A stretch of 64,000 nucleotides of DNA from Rhodococcus globerulus NBRC 14531. Its GTDB lineage: Bacteria; Actinomycetota; Actinomycetes; Mycobacteriales; Mycobacteriaceae. The position numbers were made by a program, and so were the translations under genes. The stretch covers positions 62,001 through 126,000 of the forward strand of contig NZ_BCWX01000002.1 of assembly GCF_001894805.1 (NCBI RefSeq), given 5' to 3'. Position 1 is the stretch's first letter, and each line of letters opens with the position of its first letter. Below, in pieces: positions 8,470 to 17,178 of this stretch. Under the pieces are notes generated by a model that saw only the letters and a list, made by a program, of their open reading frames with translations, was not told the DNA's origin and did no database searches.

Positions 8470-10853
8470 CCAGCGTGGACTCGGCGCCTGAGTTGGAGGT
8501 CAACGACGGAAAGCCGTGCGGGCATGGGCGAATGCTCCGCAAGGAAGATCCCCGCTTCATTCGAGGTCAGGGTCACTACGTCGACGACGTGCAACTGCCT
8601 GGCATGCTGCATCTCGCAATTTTGCGTGCGCCGGTGGCACATGCTCGGCTGGTGAGCATCGATACCACTGCGGCGCAGGAACATCCGAAGGTGAAGGCGG
8701 TGGTGACAGGAGCGGATCTGGCCGCGCAAGGTCTTGCATGGATGCCGACGCTGTCCAGCGACGTGCAGGCGGTACTGGTTACCGACAAAGTACGCTTTCA
8801 AGGGCAGGAGGTCGCATTTGTGGTGGCCGAGGATCGGTACTCGGCGCGGGACGCCTTGGAGCTGATCGAAGTCGAATACGACATCCTCGATCCGGTGATC
8901 GACGCGCGTACTGCATTGTCGCCGGACGCACCGGTGATCCGCACCGATCTCGACGGCAAGACGGACAATCACTGCTTCGACTGGGAGACCGGTGACAAAG
9001 CTGCCACCGACGCGGTGTTCGCTGCAGCCGACGTTGTGACAAAACAGGAAATCGTCTACCCGCGTGTACACCCGGCTCCGATGGAAACCTGTGGGGCAGT
9101 TGCCGATTACGATCGTGTCTCCGGGAAGCTGACCCTGTGGTCCACCAGTCAGGCGCCGCACGCGCATCGCACTCTCTACGCTCTGGTGGCAGGTTTACCC
9201 GAGCACAAGATCCGGGTGATTTCCCCGGATATCGGGGGCGGGTTCGGAAACAAGGTGCCGATCTATCCGGGGTATGTGTGCGCGATAGTCGCTTCACTCG
9301 TGACCGGGAAACCAGTCAAGTGGATGGAAGATCGCAGCGAAAACCTCACCAGCACAGGATTTGCCCGCGACTACATCATGCTCGGGGAGATCGCGGCAAC
9401 CAAGGAAGGCAAGATCCAGGCCATCCGTACTCATGTGCTGGCCGACCACGGGGCATTCAACGGAACGGCGGCGCCCACCAAATACCCGGCCGGTTTCTTC
9501 GGCGTCTTCACCGGCAGCTACGACCTCGAGGCTGCATACTGCGCAATGACGGCGGTGTACACGAACAAGGCTCCGGGCGGAGTTGCCTACGCGTGCTCCT
9601 TCCGGATCACCGAGGCGGTCTACTTGGTGGAACGGTTGGTCGACTGCCTGGCGTTCGACCTGGACATGGACCCCGCGGAACTGCGATTGAAGAACCTGTT
9701 GACGCCAGACCAGTTTCCGTACACGAGTAAGACCGGCTGGAAATATGATTCGGGCGACTATGCGACAACCATGCGCAAAGCGATGGACATGATCGGCTAC
9801 GACGCATTACGACGTGAGCAAGCCGAGAAGCACTCGCGCGGCGAATTGATGGGCATCGGCATGTCCTTCTTCACCGAGGCTGTCGGCGCGGGTCCACGCA
9901 AGAACATGGACATCCTCGGGCTGGGAATGGCCGACGGTTGCGAATTGCGAATACACCCCACCGGTAAAGCGGTAGTGAGGATTTCGGTTCAGACACAAGG
10001 GCAAGGACACGAAACGACGTTTGCTCAGATCGTGGCTGAAGAGCTCGGGATTCCGCCGGACGATATCGACGTCGTGCACGGCGATACCGACAACACTCCA
10101 TTCGGGCTGGGCACCTACGGCAGTCGATCAACGCCGGTTTCCGGTGCCGCCGCTGCGCTGGTTGCACGCAAAGTGCGCGACAAGGCCAAGATCATCGCGT
10201 CGGGGATGCTCGAGGTGTCCGTCGCGGACCTGGAATGGGAGAAGGGGTCCTTTCATGTGAAAGGCGATCCGTCGGCAGCGGTCACCATCGCGGACATTGC
10301 GATGCGGGCACACGGTGCCGCCGATCTGCCCGAGGGGATCGAAGGCGGTCTCGAAGCTCAAATCTGTTACAACCCCGAGAATCTCACCTATCCCTATGGT
10401 GCCTACTTCTGTGTGGTCGACATCGACCCGGGTACCGCGCAGGTGACTGTTCGCAGATTCCTCGCGGTGGACGACTGCGGAACCCGGATCAATCCGATGA
10501 TCATCGAGGGCCAGGTGCACGGCGGTATCGTCGACGGTATCGGCATGGCGTTGATGGAGATCATCAGCTTCGACGAGGACGGCAACTGCCTCGGCGGCTC
10601 CCTCATGGACTACCTCATCCCGACAGCGATGGAAGTACCCAACCTCGAAACCGGGTTCACCGTGACCCCGTCGCCCCACCATCCCATCGGTGCCAAGGGA
10701 ATTGGGGAAAGCGCAACCGTCGGCTCGCCGCCGGCCATCGTGAATGCGGTGGTCGACGCGTTGAAGCCCTTCGGGATTCGGCACGCGGACATGCCGTTGA
10801 CACCGTCGCGGGTGTGGGAAGCGATGAATGGTCGAGGTAGGCCACCTATCTGA
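8466..10853 (+). CDS. coxL: Form I aerobic CO dehydrogenase large subunit
   Basis: This 795-residue catalytic subunit binds molybdopterin cytosine dinucleotide and, in the known form I enzyme, a Mo-S-Cu centre that oxidises CO to CO2. The form I signature AYXCSFR is present as AYACSFR at residues 374-380. Cys377 takes the place of the copper-binding cysteine, Cys388 in Oligotropha. Form II proteins carry AYRGAGR instead. Other family motifs are [32 protein letters not shown] and [12 protein letters not shown], the last holding the active-site Glu. The gene overlaps coxS, so the three subunits should be made in step. Confidence 0.93.
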   Translation: MTSVDSAPELEVNDGKPCGHGRMLRKEDPRFIRGQGHYVDDVQLPGMLHLAILRAPVAHARLVSIDTTAAQEHPKVKAVVTGADLAAQGLAWMPTLSSDVQAVLVTDKVRFQGQEVAFVVAEDRYSARDALELIEVEYDILDPVIDARTALSPDAPVIRTDLDGKTDNHCFDWETGDKAATDAVFAAADVVTKQEIVYPRVHPAPMETCGAVADYDRVSGKLTLWSTSQAPHAHRTLYALVAGLPEHKIRVISPDIGGGFGNKVPIYPGYVCAIVASLVTGKPVKWMEDRSENLTSTGFARDYIMLGEIAATKEGKIQAIRTHVLADHGAFNGTAAPTKYPAGFFGVFTGSYDLEAAYCAMTAVYTNKAPGGVAYACSFRITEAVYLVERLVDCLAFDLDMDPAELRLKNLLTPDQFPYTSKTGWKYDSGDYATTMRKAMDMIGYDALRREQAEKHSRGELMGIGMSFFTEAVGAGPRKNMDILGLGMADGCELRIHPTGKAVVRISVQTQGQGHETTFAQIVAEELGIPPDDIDVVHGDTDNTPFGLGTYGSRSTPVSGAAAALVARKVRDKAKIIASGMLEVSVADLEWEKGSFHVKGDPSAAVTIADIAMRAHGAADLPEGIEGGLEAQICYNPENLTYPYGAYFCVVDIDPGTAQVTVRRFLAVDDCGTRINPMIIEGQVHGGIVDGIGMALMEIISFDEDGNCLGGSLMDYLIPTAMEVPNLETGFTVTPSPHHPIGAKGIGESATVGSPPAIVNAVVDALKPFGIRHADMPLTPSRVWEAMNGRGRPPI

Positions 10854-10883
10854 GAAAGGCTGGATCTGAGAAAGGGTTGGGCA

Positions 10884-11768
10884 ATGAACGGCACCACTCA
10901 CGACGTGCGATTGCGCGCCGAGCAATTGATCGGTGAGCGGCGCCCCTTTGTGACCGCAACCGTCGTCCGGGCCCAGCAACCCACGTCGGCGCATCCCGGA
11001 GATACGGCAATAGTGTTCTCGGACGGAACAATCGAAGGATTTGTCGGCGGGCAATGTGCTCAGAATTCGGTACGCGAAGCAGCCAGAGGTGCTTTGGACA
11101 GCGGTGAAAGTGTGCTGCTGCGAGTACTTCCCGATGGAGCGCCGCCATTTCCGAAAACCAGCGGTGCCGACGTGGTGGTCAACCCGTGTCTGTCCGGTGG
11201 CGCGATGGAAATATTCTTGGAACCCACGCTGCCGGCACATGTGCTGTCTCTGTACGGCGATACCCCGATCGCGGATGCGGTGGTCGAGTTTGCCCGTGTG
11301 CTTGACCTCGACGTTGTGCGGAGTTCTGCGGCGGAAGCCGTGACTGAGGATGCAACAGCCGTGATTATCGCAAGCCTCGGCGGCGAAGAGGCGCTGACGA
11401 TCCGCGCTGCGCTCGATGCCGGAGTGCAGTACATCGGCCTGGTCGCAAGCCGAGTGCGGGGCGCCGCGGTGCTCGAACAACTGGAGTTGGCGGATTCGGA
11501 GCGAGCGCGAGTTCACACCCCGGTCGGGATGTACATCGGCGCCAAAACGCCAGCAGAGATCGCACTTTCCATCGTTGTCGACGTGGTCCGCGCTATCCGT
11601 CTCGATGGTGTGAGTGTCGCGCGGAATGACCCGGTGGCGAAGACGGCCCTCGATCCGATCTGTGGAATGACAGTCACCATCAATGCTGACACACCACATC
11701 TCGAGGATGACGGCGTCGACGTGTGGTTCTGTTCACCGGGTTGTCGGCATAAGTACGAGAAGACATGA
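10884..11768 (+). CDS. XdhC-family maturation protein with C-terminal YHS domain
   Basis: The first 240 or so residues of this 294-residue protein match XdhC_CoxI, with GDTAIVFSDGTIEGFVGG, NPCLSGGAMEIF and YIGLVASRVRGA. The last 40 residues form a YHS-type module, with DPICGMTV and then WFCSPGCRHKYEK. Its cysteines resemble metal-binding sites found on copper and heavy-metal proteins. The protein is likely a CoxI/CoxF-like factor for the CoxL active site, with a possible metal-delivery module (inference). It follows coxL by 30 bp and overlaps coxD by 4 bp. Confidence 0.85.
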   Translation: MNGTTHDVRLRAEQLIGERRPFVTATVVRAQQPTSAHPGDTAIVFSDGTIEGFVGGQCAQNSVREAARGALDSGESVLLRVLPDGAPPFPKTSGADVVVNPCLSGGAMEIFLEPTLPAHVLSLYGDTPIADAVVEFARVLDLDVVRSSAAEAVTEDATAVIIASLGGEEALTIRAALDAGVQYIGLVASRVRGAAVLEQLELADSERARVHTPVGMYIGAKTPAEIALSIVVDVVRAIRLDGVSVARNDPVAKTALDPICGMTVTINADTPHLEDDGVDVWFCSPGCRHKYEKT

Positions 11769-12637
11769 GCGGCGAATTCTCCGATGTCGCGGAGTTGATC
11801 CGCCGCTTCGACGCATATGACTATCTCTTGGATGTGGGCACGGCAACGGCGTTGTATCTTGCTCTGGAACTGGGGCGGCCACTGCTGCTGGAAGGTGAGC
11901 CGGGTGTGGGGAAGACCACTGCGGCAAAGGCTTTGGCGCTCTCGCTCGATGCGCCGTTGATCAGGTTGCAGTGCTACGAAGGGCTCAGCGCCAACGAAGC
12001 TCTCTACGACTGGAACTACCAACGTCAGCTGCTGGCGATCAAACTGTCCGAAGCGCGTGGGGATGCGCTCGACGAAGCCGATCTGTTTACCGAGGAGTTC
12101 CTGCAGGAACGCCCGATTCTGCGATGTGTGCGGCACCGCGGGCCGGCAGCTCCTGTGCTGCTCGTCGACGAAATCGACCGTGCGGACGACGAATTCGAGG
12201 CGTTGCTCCTCGAGTTTCTGGGTGAATCGGCCGTCACGGTTCCCGAACTGGGCACGTTCACAGCCATGCGCCCTCCGGTGGTGGTCTTGACGTCGAACCG
12301 CAGCCGCGATCTCCATGACGCGCTCCGGCGGCGTTGCCTCTACCACTGGATCGACTATCCCGAGCCGGAGCGTGCGGTTGCGATCGTACGACGCATGGTG
12401 CCGTCGGCGAATCTGGCATTGATCGAGCACGCCACCGCGTTTGTCGGACAGATTCGAGGTGCCGATCTCGACAAGGCGCCGGGCGTCGCCGAAACCATCG
12501 ACTGGGTATCGGCTCTTGTGACTTTGGGGGTGGCTGATCTGGTTCGGGAGGACGTCGTTGTCAGCTTGGGTGCATTGGCAAAAACTCCGGACGATCGCGC
12601 GGTACTGCGCGGCGAGTTGATGAAAGGGCCACCATGA
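11765..12637 (+). CDS. coxD: MoxR-type AAA ATPase
   Basis: The 290-residue protein is an AAA+ ATPase of the MoxR/CoxD group. Walker A is GEPGVGKT near residues 44-51, Walker B is VLLVDEID, sensor 1 lies in VVLTSNRSRDL, and an arginine-rich RRRCLYHWIDYPEPER stretch follows. In Oligotropha, CoxD acts with the VWA protein CoxE as a chaperone needed to build the [CuSMoO2] centre. Here coxD, coxG and coxE are joined by 4-bp overlaps, which supports a shared job. Confidence 0.9.
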   Translation: MSGEFSDVAELIRRFDAYDYLLDVGTATALYLALELGRPLLLEGEPGVGKTTAAKALALSLDAPLIRLQCYEGLSANEALYDWNYQRQLLAIKLSEARGDALDEADLFTEEFLQERPILRCVRHRGPAAPVLLVDEIDRADDEFEALLLEFLGESAVTVPELGTFTAMRPPVVVLTSNRSRDLHDALRRRCLYHWIDYPEPERAVAIVRRMVPSANLALIEHATAFVGQIRGADLDKAPGVAETIDWVSALVTLGVADLVREDVVVSLGALAKTPDDRAVLRGELMKGPP

Positions 12638-13224
12638 AGATCGCACACGAATTCACCGTCACCGCACCCGTCGAGGAGGCGTGGACAACCCTCACCGACC
12701 TCGAAGGAATCGCGCCGCTCCTGCCAGGCGCTCAGATGACCGGACGCGAGGGAGACGATTTCCTGGGCACCGTGACAGTCAAAGTGGGTCCGGTGCTCAG
12801 CGAATTTGCCGGCCGCGCAACATTCGTGGAGAGGGACGAAGAAACACACAGGGCTGTGATCAATGCCCGCGGCCGTGACAAGCGCGGATCCGGAAATGCG
12901 AGCGCCACCATCACCGCGCAGCTACATCCCGAAGGAGCGCAGACACGAGTGAGTGTGGACACCGATGTGAAGATCGTCGGAAAACTGGCGCAGTTCGGCA
13001 GTTCCATGATCACGCAGGTATCGGAGAAGTTGATGGGGGAGTTCGCGGAATCGTTGGAAGAGAAACTAGCCGGACCGGCACAAGCTGTGGAAACACCGAA
13101 TGCCGAACCTCTCGACTTAGTCGAACTTGCCGGCGGGTCCGTCGCGAAACGTGTTCTGCCACTTCTTGTTGCGGTGGCTGCGGCGATCGTCGTGTTTGTG
13201 TTGCTGCGTCGCCGAAGCAGATGA
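12634..13224 (+). CDS. coxG: CoxG-like SRPBCC protein with C-terminal membrane anchor
   Basis: Residues 1 to about 145 form a CoxG-type SRPBCC domain, with MKIAHEFTVTAPVEEAW, APLLPGAQ and VKVGPVLSEFAGRA. The C-terminus carries one hydrophobic helix, VLPLLVAVAAAIVVFVLLR, followed by basic residues, so the domain should be tethered on the cytoplasmic face. CoxG proteins are known to recruit CO dehydrogenase to the membrane, where it can hand electrons to quinones. The 196-residue size is normal. It overlaps coxD and coxE by 4 bp each. Confidence 0.88.
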   Translation: MKIAHEFTVTAPVEEAWTTLTDLEGIAPLLPGAQMTGREGDDFLGTVTVKVGPVLSEFAGRATFVERDEETHRAVINARGRDKRGSGNASATITAQLHPEGAQTRVSVDTDVKIVGKLAQFGSSMITQVSEKLMGEFAESLEEKLAGPAQAVETPNAEPLDLVELAGGSVAKRVLPLLVAVAAAIVVFVLLRRRSR

Positions 13225-14414
13225 TTCCTGACGCGGGCGCGACTTTATTGCGCGGTGTGGATGTTGCTGCCTTCGCGACCGCCTTGGTCGACCTGTTGCG
13301 TCGGCACGGAGTTGGAGTGTCGGCCGTCGGGGCCGCCAACTTCAGTGAAGCCGTGCATGTCCACTCGCCACGCACCCGGACACAGTTGTACTGGACCGCG
13401 CGGATAACTCTGATCAACCGTCAGGAAGATCTCGAGGTTTTCGACGCGCAGTTCGAGCGAGTTTTTGTCGGTGCGACTCTGGGCGTGGACCCGATTGCGA
13501 GGCGGGTGGGCAGTGACCGCACGGTCGGCGACGCGACTCTTCCTGTTGCTGGTGTTTCTAGTGGGGGCGCGGACATCATCGACGTGCCGTGGATCGGGCG
13601 TGCGACGTCGAGTGGGCGAGAAGCCGTGCCGGACCAGGTTCGGCCGGGTCTACTACTCCCGAGCGCCCTTGCCGGGAAATCCGAGGAGCCTTTTGCTCAG
13701 TTGAGCCCGAGCGATCTTGCACTCCTCGGGCAGTGGATCGAACAAGCGGCGTCGGACTGGCCACGGCGCCGCCGGAGAAGACGCAGACTCGGCCGGCGCG
13801 GAACCGTCGACCTGCGCGCAAGTATGAGTATCGCGAGGCGCACCGGATTCGAATTTGTCCGCCTCGCCCGTGCCCGCCCACAGCAGCGGCCCCGCACGAT
13901 TGTGGTGCTGTGCGACGTCAGTCGCTCGATGCACGGATACGCGGACATGTATTTACATCTGATGCGAGTCGCCGCCCGGCGCGGCGACGCCGAAGTTTTT
14001 GCATTCTCGACCACGTTGACCCGGCTCACTCCGATCCTGGCGCATCGCAGCGCCGACGCGGCCATCGCCGAAGCCAATAATCGAGTTGTCGATCGGTACG
14101 GCGGCACCCACATCGGAACATCTCTTGCGTCACTGCTCGCCTCACATCACGGACACACATTGAGAGGGGCGGTAGTCGTCATCGCCTCCGACGGTTGGGA
14201 TAGTGACGATCCCGACATTCTCGTGCGCGCTCTGGCCCGAGTCCAGCGCCGCGCCCACCGGGTCGTGTGGCTCAATCCGCGTGCAGGTGCGACCGGGTTC
14301 GAACCCCTGACCGGTTCCATGGCAGCGGCCTTGCCCTACTGCGACACCGTGCTCCCGGCTGATCGATTGTCCGCTCTGCGGGCCTTGTTCACGACCATCT
14401 CCGACGCACAGTAG
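13221..14414 (+). CDS. coxE: CoxE-family VWA protein
   Basis: The 397-residue protein belongs to the VWA-containing CoxE family. An Arg-rich stretch (about residues 176-195) precedes a von Willebrand factor A domain whose metal-ion-dependent adhesion site is DVSRSM near residue 232. Later VWA elements are YGGTHIGTSL and VIASDGWDSDDP. CoxE is the partner of the MoxR ATPase CoxD in maturation of the CO dehydrogenase active site. This is the last gene of the overlapping coxD-G-E set and ends in tandem TAGTAG stops. Confidence 0.88.
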   Translation: MIPDAGATLLRGVDVAAFATALVDLLRRHGVGVSAVGAANFSEAVHVHSPRTRTQLYWTARITLINRQEDLEVFDAQFERVFVGATLGVDPIARRVGSDRTVGDATLPVAGVSSGGADIIDVPWIGRATSSGREAVPDQVRPGLLLPSALAGKSEEPFAQLSPSDLALLGQWIEQAASDWPRRRRRRRRLGRRGTVDLRASMSIARRTGFEFVRLARARPQQRPRTIVVLCDVSRSMHGYADMYLHLMRVAARRGDAEVFAFSTTLTRLTPILAHRSADAAIAEANNRVVDRYGGTHIGTSLASLLASHHGHTLRGAVVVIASDGWDSDDPDILVRALARVQRRAHRVVWLNPRAGATGFEPLTGSMAAALPYCDTVLPADRLSALRALFTTISDAQ

Positions 14415-14460
14415 TAGGTGGATTGTCGTCGACGATCCCATAGGTCCTACCCTGGTAGCT

Positions 14461-16497
14461 ATGGCTACACCCGACCTTGCGCAGACGCAGTCCCCTCCAC
14501 AAACGAGCGTCCGCGCTTCTTCGACCGCAATCTTTGTGGTCTGTGGACTGATTGCCGGGATGGTCGCAGCTCTCGTCGTCGGGTTTTCCGCATCTCAGGC
14601 GTTGACCCTGCTCGGCATTCCCGACCCCGGCGCGATCACGACATATGGGCTGCCCGCAGTTCGCGCTGTTGCCGAGGTTGCCGCTGTCATCGCGATCGGC
14701 TCACTGCTGTTGGCGGCGTTTTTCGTGCCACCACAAAAGTCCGGTGTGCTCGACGTCGACGGCTATCGAGCGGTCCGGACAGCATCGCACGCCGCGATCG
14801 TGTGGGCGGCATGTTCGCTGGTGCTGATCCCGCTGACGCTCTCCGATACGTCGGGTCAGCCGTTCTCCGAAGCGATCAAACCGGCAAATCTGTGGTCCGG
14901 ACTCGATCAGGTGGAAATCGCCGGTGCCTGGCGCTGGACGGCCGTCATAGCTGTGGTCCTGGCAATTCTGGCTCGGCTGACACTGCGCTGGTGGTGGACG
15001 CCGTTGCTGCTGGTGGTCGGCTTGCTCGGCCTTATGCCCCTCGCTCTCACCGGGCACTCGTCGTCGGGGGGCTCGCACGACATTGCTACCAACAGCCTGA
15101 TCTTGCACCTCGTTGCGGCGTCGCTGTGGGCTGGTGGATTGTTTGCGCTCCTGGCTCACGCTCGCCGCGGCGGTGACCACACGGATGTCGCTGCTCAGCG
15201 CTTTTCGACGGTCGCCACCATTTGTTTTGTCGTCATGGGTTTCAGTGGTGTCATCAACGCGATTGTGCGTCTCCCACTCGACGACCTGTTCACGACGACG
15301 TACGGTCGCCTGATCGTCGCGAAGATCGTTGCGTTGATCGTCCTCGGATTCTTCGGGTGGTTGCAGCGCAGTCGCGCGTTGCCTGCGCTCGCCGAGAACC
15401 CGAACTCCCGCTCGGCGCTGATCCGTTTCGCCGGCGGCGAAGGCATCATCTTTGCTGCCACCATCGGGCTGGCAATCGGCCTAGGCCGCACACCGCCGCC
15501 TCCGCCGACGAGCATCCCGACCATTCCCGAGGTCGAACTCGGCTACAACCTGCCGGACCCGCCGTCGTTCATGGCATTCGTAACCGAGTGGCGTTTCGAT
15601 TTGATGTTCGGCACAGCCGCGATCGTCGCTGCGGTTCTGTATTTTCTCGGCCTGCGCAAGCTGTCGAAGCGTGGCGATTCCTGGCCTGTCGGCCGCACCA
15701 TCTCCTGGATGATCGGATGCGCGGTCCTGCTGATCGCGACCTCGTCGGGCGTGGGCAAATACGCGACCGCGGTGTTCAGCGTTCACATGGCCGGACACAT
15801 GGCGCTGTCGATGCTGGCGCCCGTTCTGTTGGTTTTGGGCGCGCCCATCACGTTGGCGTTGCGCGCTCTCGAACCCGCGGGCAAGGACGGTGTACCCGGC
15901 ATTCGTGAGTGGATACTCGTTGCCCTGCACAGTCCGTTCTCGCGATTCATCACTCACCCGATTGTTGCTGCGGTTCTCTTTGTCGGCGGCTTCTACGTGC
16001 TCTACCTCGGCGGTATCTACGGAGCCACGGTCGATTCCCACAGTGCGCACCTGCTGATGAACCTGCACTTCATTCTCAGCGGCTATCTCTTCTACTGGGT
16101 GGCGATCGGAGTCGACCCGTCGCCGCGCCAACTCCAACCCGTGACCAAACTGGCCATGGTCTTCGGCTCGCTCCCGTTCCACGCGTTCTTCGGTATCGCC
16201 TTGATGAGCACCACCACGATCATGGGCGGCGAGTTCTTCCGTTCACTTGGCTTGGGCTGGAACGACGATCTTCTGGGTGATCAGAAGTTGGGCGGCAGTA
16301 TCGCCTGGGCTACGGGTGAGATCCCGCTGATGGTGGTCATGCTCGCCCTGCTGGTGCAGTGGTCACGCTCCGACCGGAAAACGGCCGTGCGAACGGACCG
16401 CGCAGCCGAGCGCGATCACGACGCAGACCTGGCCGCGCACAATGCGATGTTTGCCGAACTTGCCAGGCGCGACCGTGAGGGCTGGGGCCCGCGCTGA
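14461..16497 (+). CDS. Fused CopD copper-uptake / CtaG cytochrome oxidase assembly membrane protein
   Basis: The 678-residue polytopic membrane protein joins a CopD-like domain (first half, about eight hydrophobic segments, including the HSSSGGSHDIATNS loop) to a caa3-type CtaG domain (second half, with VHMAGHMALSM, HSAHLLMNLHFILSGYLFYW and HAFFGIALMS). The His and Met residues in these helices suit copper handling. The fusion is widespread in actinobacteria, and Rv0102 is a relative. It lies 46 bp after coxE on the same strand. A role in supplying copper to CO dehydrogenase is possible but only inferred from position. Confidence 0.85.
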   Translation: MATPDLAQTQSPPQTSVRASSTAIFVVCGLIAGMVAALVVGFSASQALTLLGIPDPGAITTYGLPAVRAVAEVAAVIAIGSLLLAAFFVPPQKSGVLDVDGYRAVRTASHAAIVWAACSLVLIPLTLSDTSGQPFSEAIKPANLWSGLDQVEIAGAWRWTAVIAVVLAILARLTLRWWWTPLLLVVGLLGLMPLALTGHSSSGGSHDIATNSLILHLVAASLWAGGLFALLAHARRGGDHTDVAAQRFSTVATICFVVMGFSGVINAIVRLPLDDLFTTTYGRLIVAKIVALIVLGFFGWLQRSRALPALAENPNSRSALIRFAGGEGIIFAATIGLAIGLGRTPPPPPTSIPTIPEVELGYNLPDPPSFMAFVTEWRFDLMFGTAAIVAAVLYFLGLRKLSKRGDSWPVGRTISWMIGCAVLLIATSSGVGKYATAVFSVHMAGHMALSMLAPVLLVLGAPITLALRALEPAGKDGVPGIREWILVALHSPFSRFITHPIVAAVLFVGGFYVLYLGGIYGATVDSHSAHLLMNLHFILSGYLFYWVAIGVDPSPRQLQPVTKLAMVFGSLPFHAFFGIALMSTTTIMGGEFFRSLGLGWNDDLLGDQKLGGSIAWATGEIPLMVVMLALLVQWSRSDRKTAVRTDRAAERDHDADLAAHNAMFAELARRDREGWGPR

Positions 16498-16501
16498 TCC
16501 C

Positions 16502-17077
16502 TCAGGATTGCGCGACCACGGCTGCGACGAGGCCGTGAACCGAAGCGGCGAGGCGCTCGGTTTGTCGCGTTCGGATGTGGTGAAGGACGACGTCGGGGTT
16601 GAGAACGCTCAGTAGCACTCTGGACATCACCACGGCGTCGACATCAGGTGTGGCCACTTTGAGCAACTCGGTGATGTGACGATGCCAGAAGGCATTGATT
16701 TCTTCGGCTTGTGAATCGGTGGTGGCGTTGTCGTACGCAATCATCAGTTCGACGTTGTCGACGATCAGCCGGAACATCGCGTCGAAAAAAGCAAGCAATC
16801 TGTCGGACGCGGGTGCACCTGGTCCCAGTGGCGGGTCGCCTTCGTTGACCGCGTCGCGCAGAGTCTGAGCGCGCTCGAGAACCAGCGCTCGCATCAATCC
16901 CGCACGACTTCCGAATCGATGGAAGATCGTGCCCTTGCCGACCCCTGCCGCTGTGGCTATCTGGTCGATGGAGACGTGTTCGGCCCCGAACTGCGCGAGA
17001 AGTGACTCTGTCACGTCGAGAATCGCTCGACGATTTCGAGCTGCATCGCTGCGCTCCCGTTTCAATTCCTGACCCAT
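16502..17077 (-). CDS. TetR-family transcriptional regulator
   Basis: The 191-residue protein has an N-terminal TetR helix-turn-helix, with RRAILDVTESLLAQFG and then IATAAGVGKGTIFHRFGSRAGL, and a ligand-binding C-terminal domain. ATG 17077 is preferred over TTG 17098 because AAAGGCG sits at proper spacing before it. It diverges from the Rieske-like/SDR operon across a gap with two copies of a 13-bp near-palindrome, so it probably represses that operon and itself. Confidence 0.85.
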   Translation of the reverse strand: MGQELKRERSDAARNRRAILDVTESLLAQFGAEHVSIDQIATAAGVGKGTIFHRFGSRAGLMRALVLERAQTLRDAVNEGDPPLGPGAPASDRLLAFFDAMFRLIVDNVELMIAYDNATTDSQAEEINAFWHRHITELLKVATPDVDAVVMSRVLLSVLNPDVVLHHIRTRQTERLAASVHGLVAAVVAQS

Positions 17078-17100
17078 GAGCACGCCTTTGATTGACAAGT

Positions 17101-17149
17101 TGACCGGCGGTCCATATGTTACAGGAACCCGTATGTTGACCGTCGGTCA
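17101..17149. promoter_or_regulatory. Two TetR operator-like palindromes
   Basis: The near-palindrome TGACCG-N-CGGTCA occurs as TGACCGGCGGTCC (17101-17113) and TGACCGTCGGTCA (17137-17149), 36 bp apart. Both lie in the 101-bp gap between the divergent TetR and oxygenase genes. The duplication and position suggest the binding sites of this TetR protein. Confidence 0.6.
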
Positions 17150-17178
17150 TGTTGTTGGGATTGGAAAGGGACGCACAG

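Noticed and set aside
8466..10853. CoxL as a form II (putative) CO dehydrogenase or xanthine dehydrogenase
   Set aside because: The active-site motif is AYACSFR, not AYRGAGR, and the gene order is M-S-L.
10128..11699. Minus-strand frame of 523 codons
   Set aside because: Lies opposite the end of coxL and most of the XdhC-YHS gene, both of which have strong motifs.
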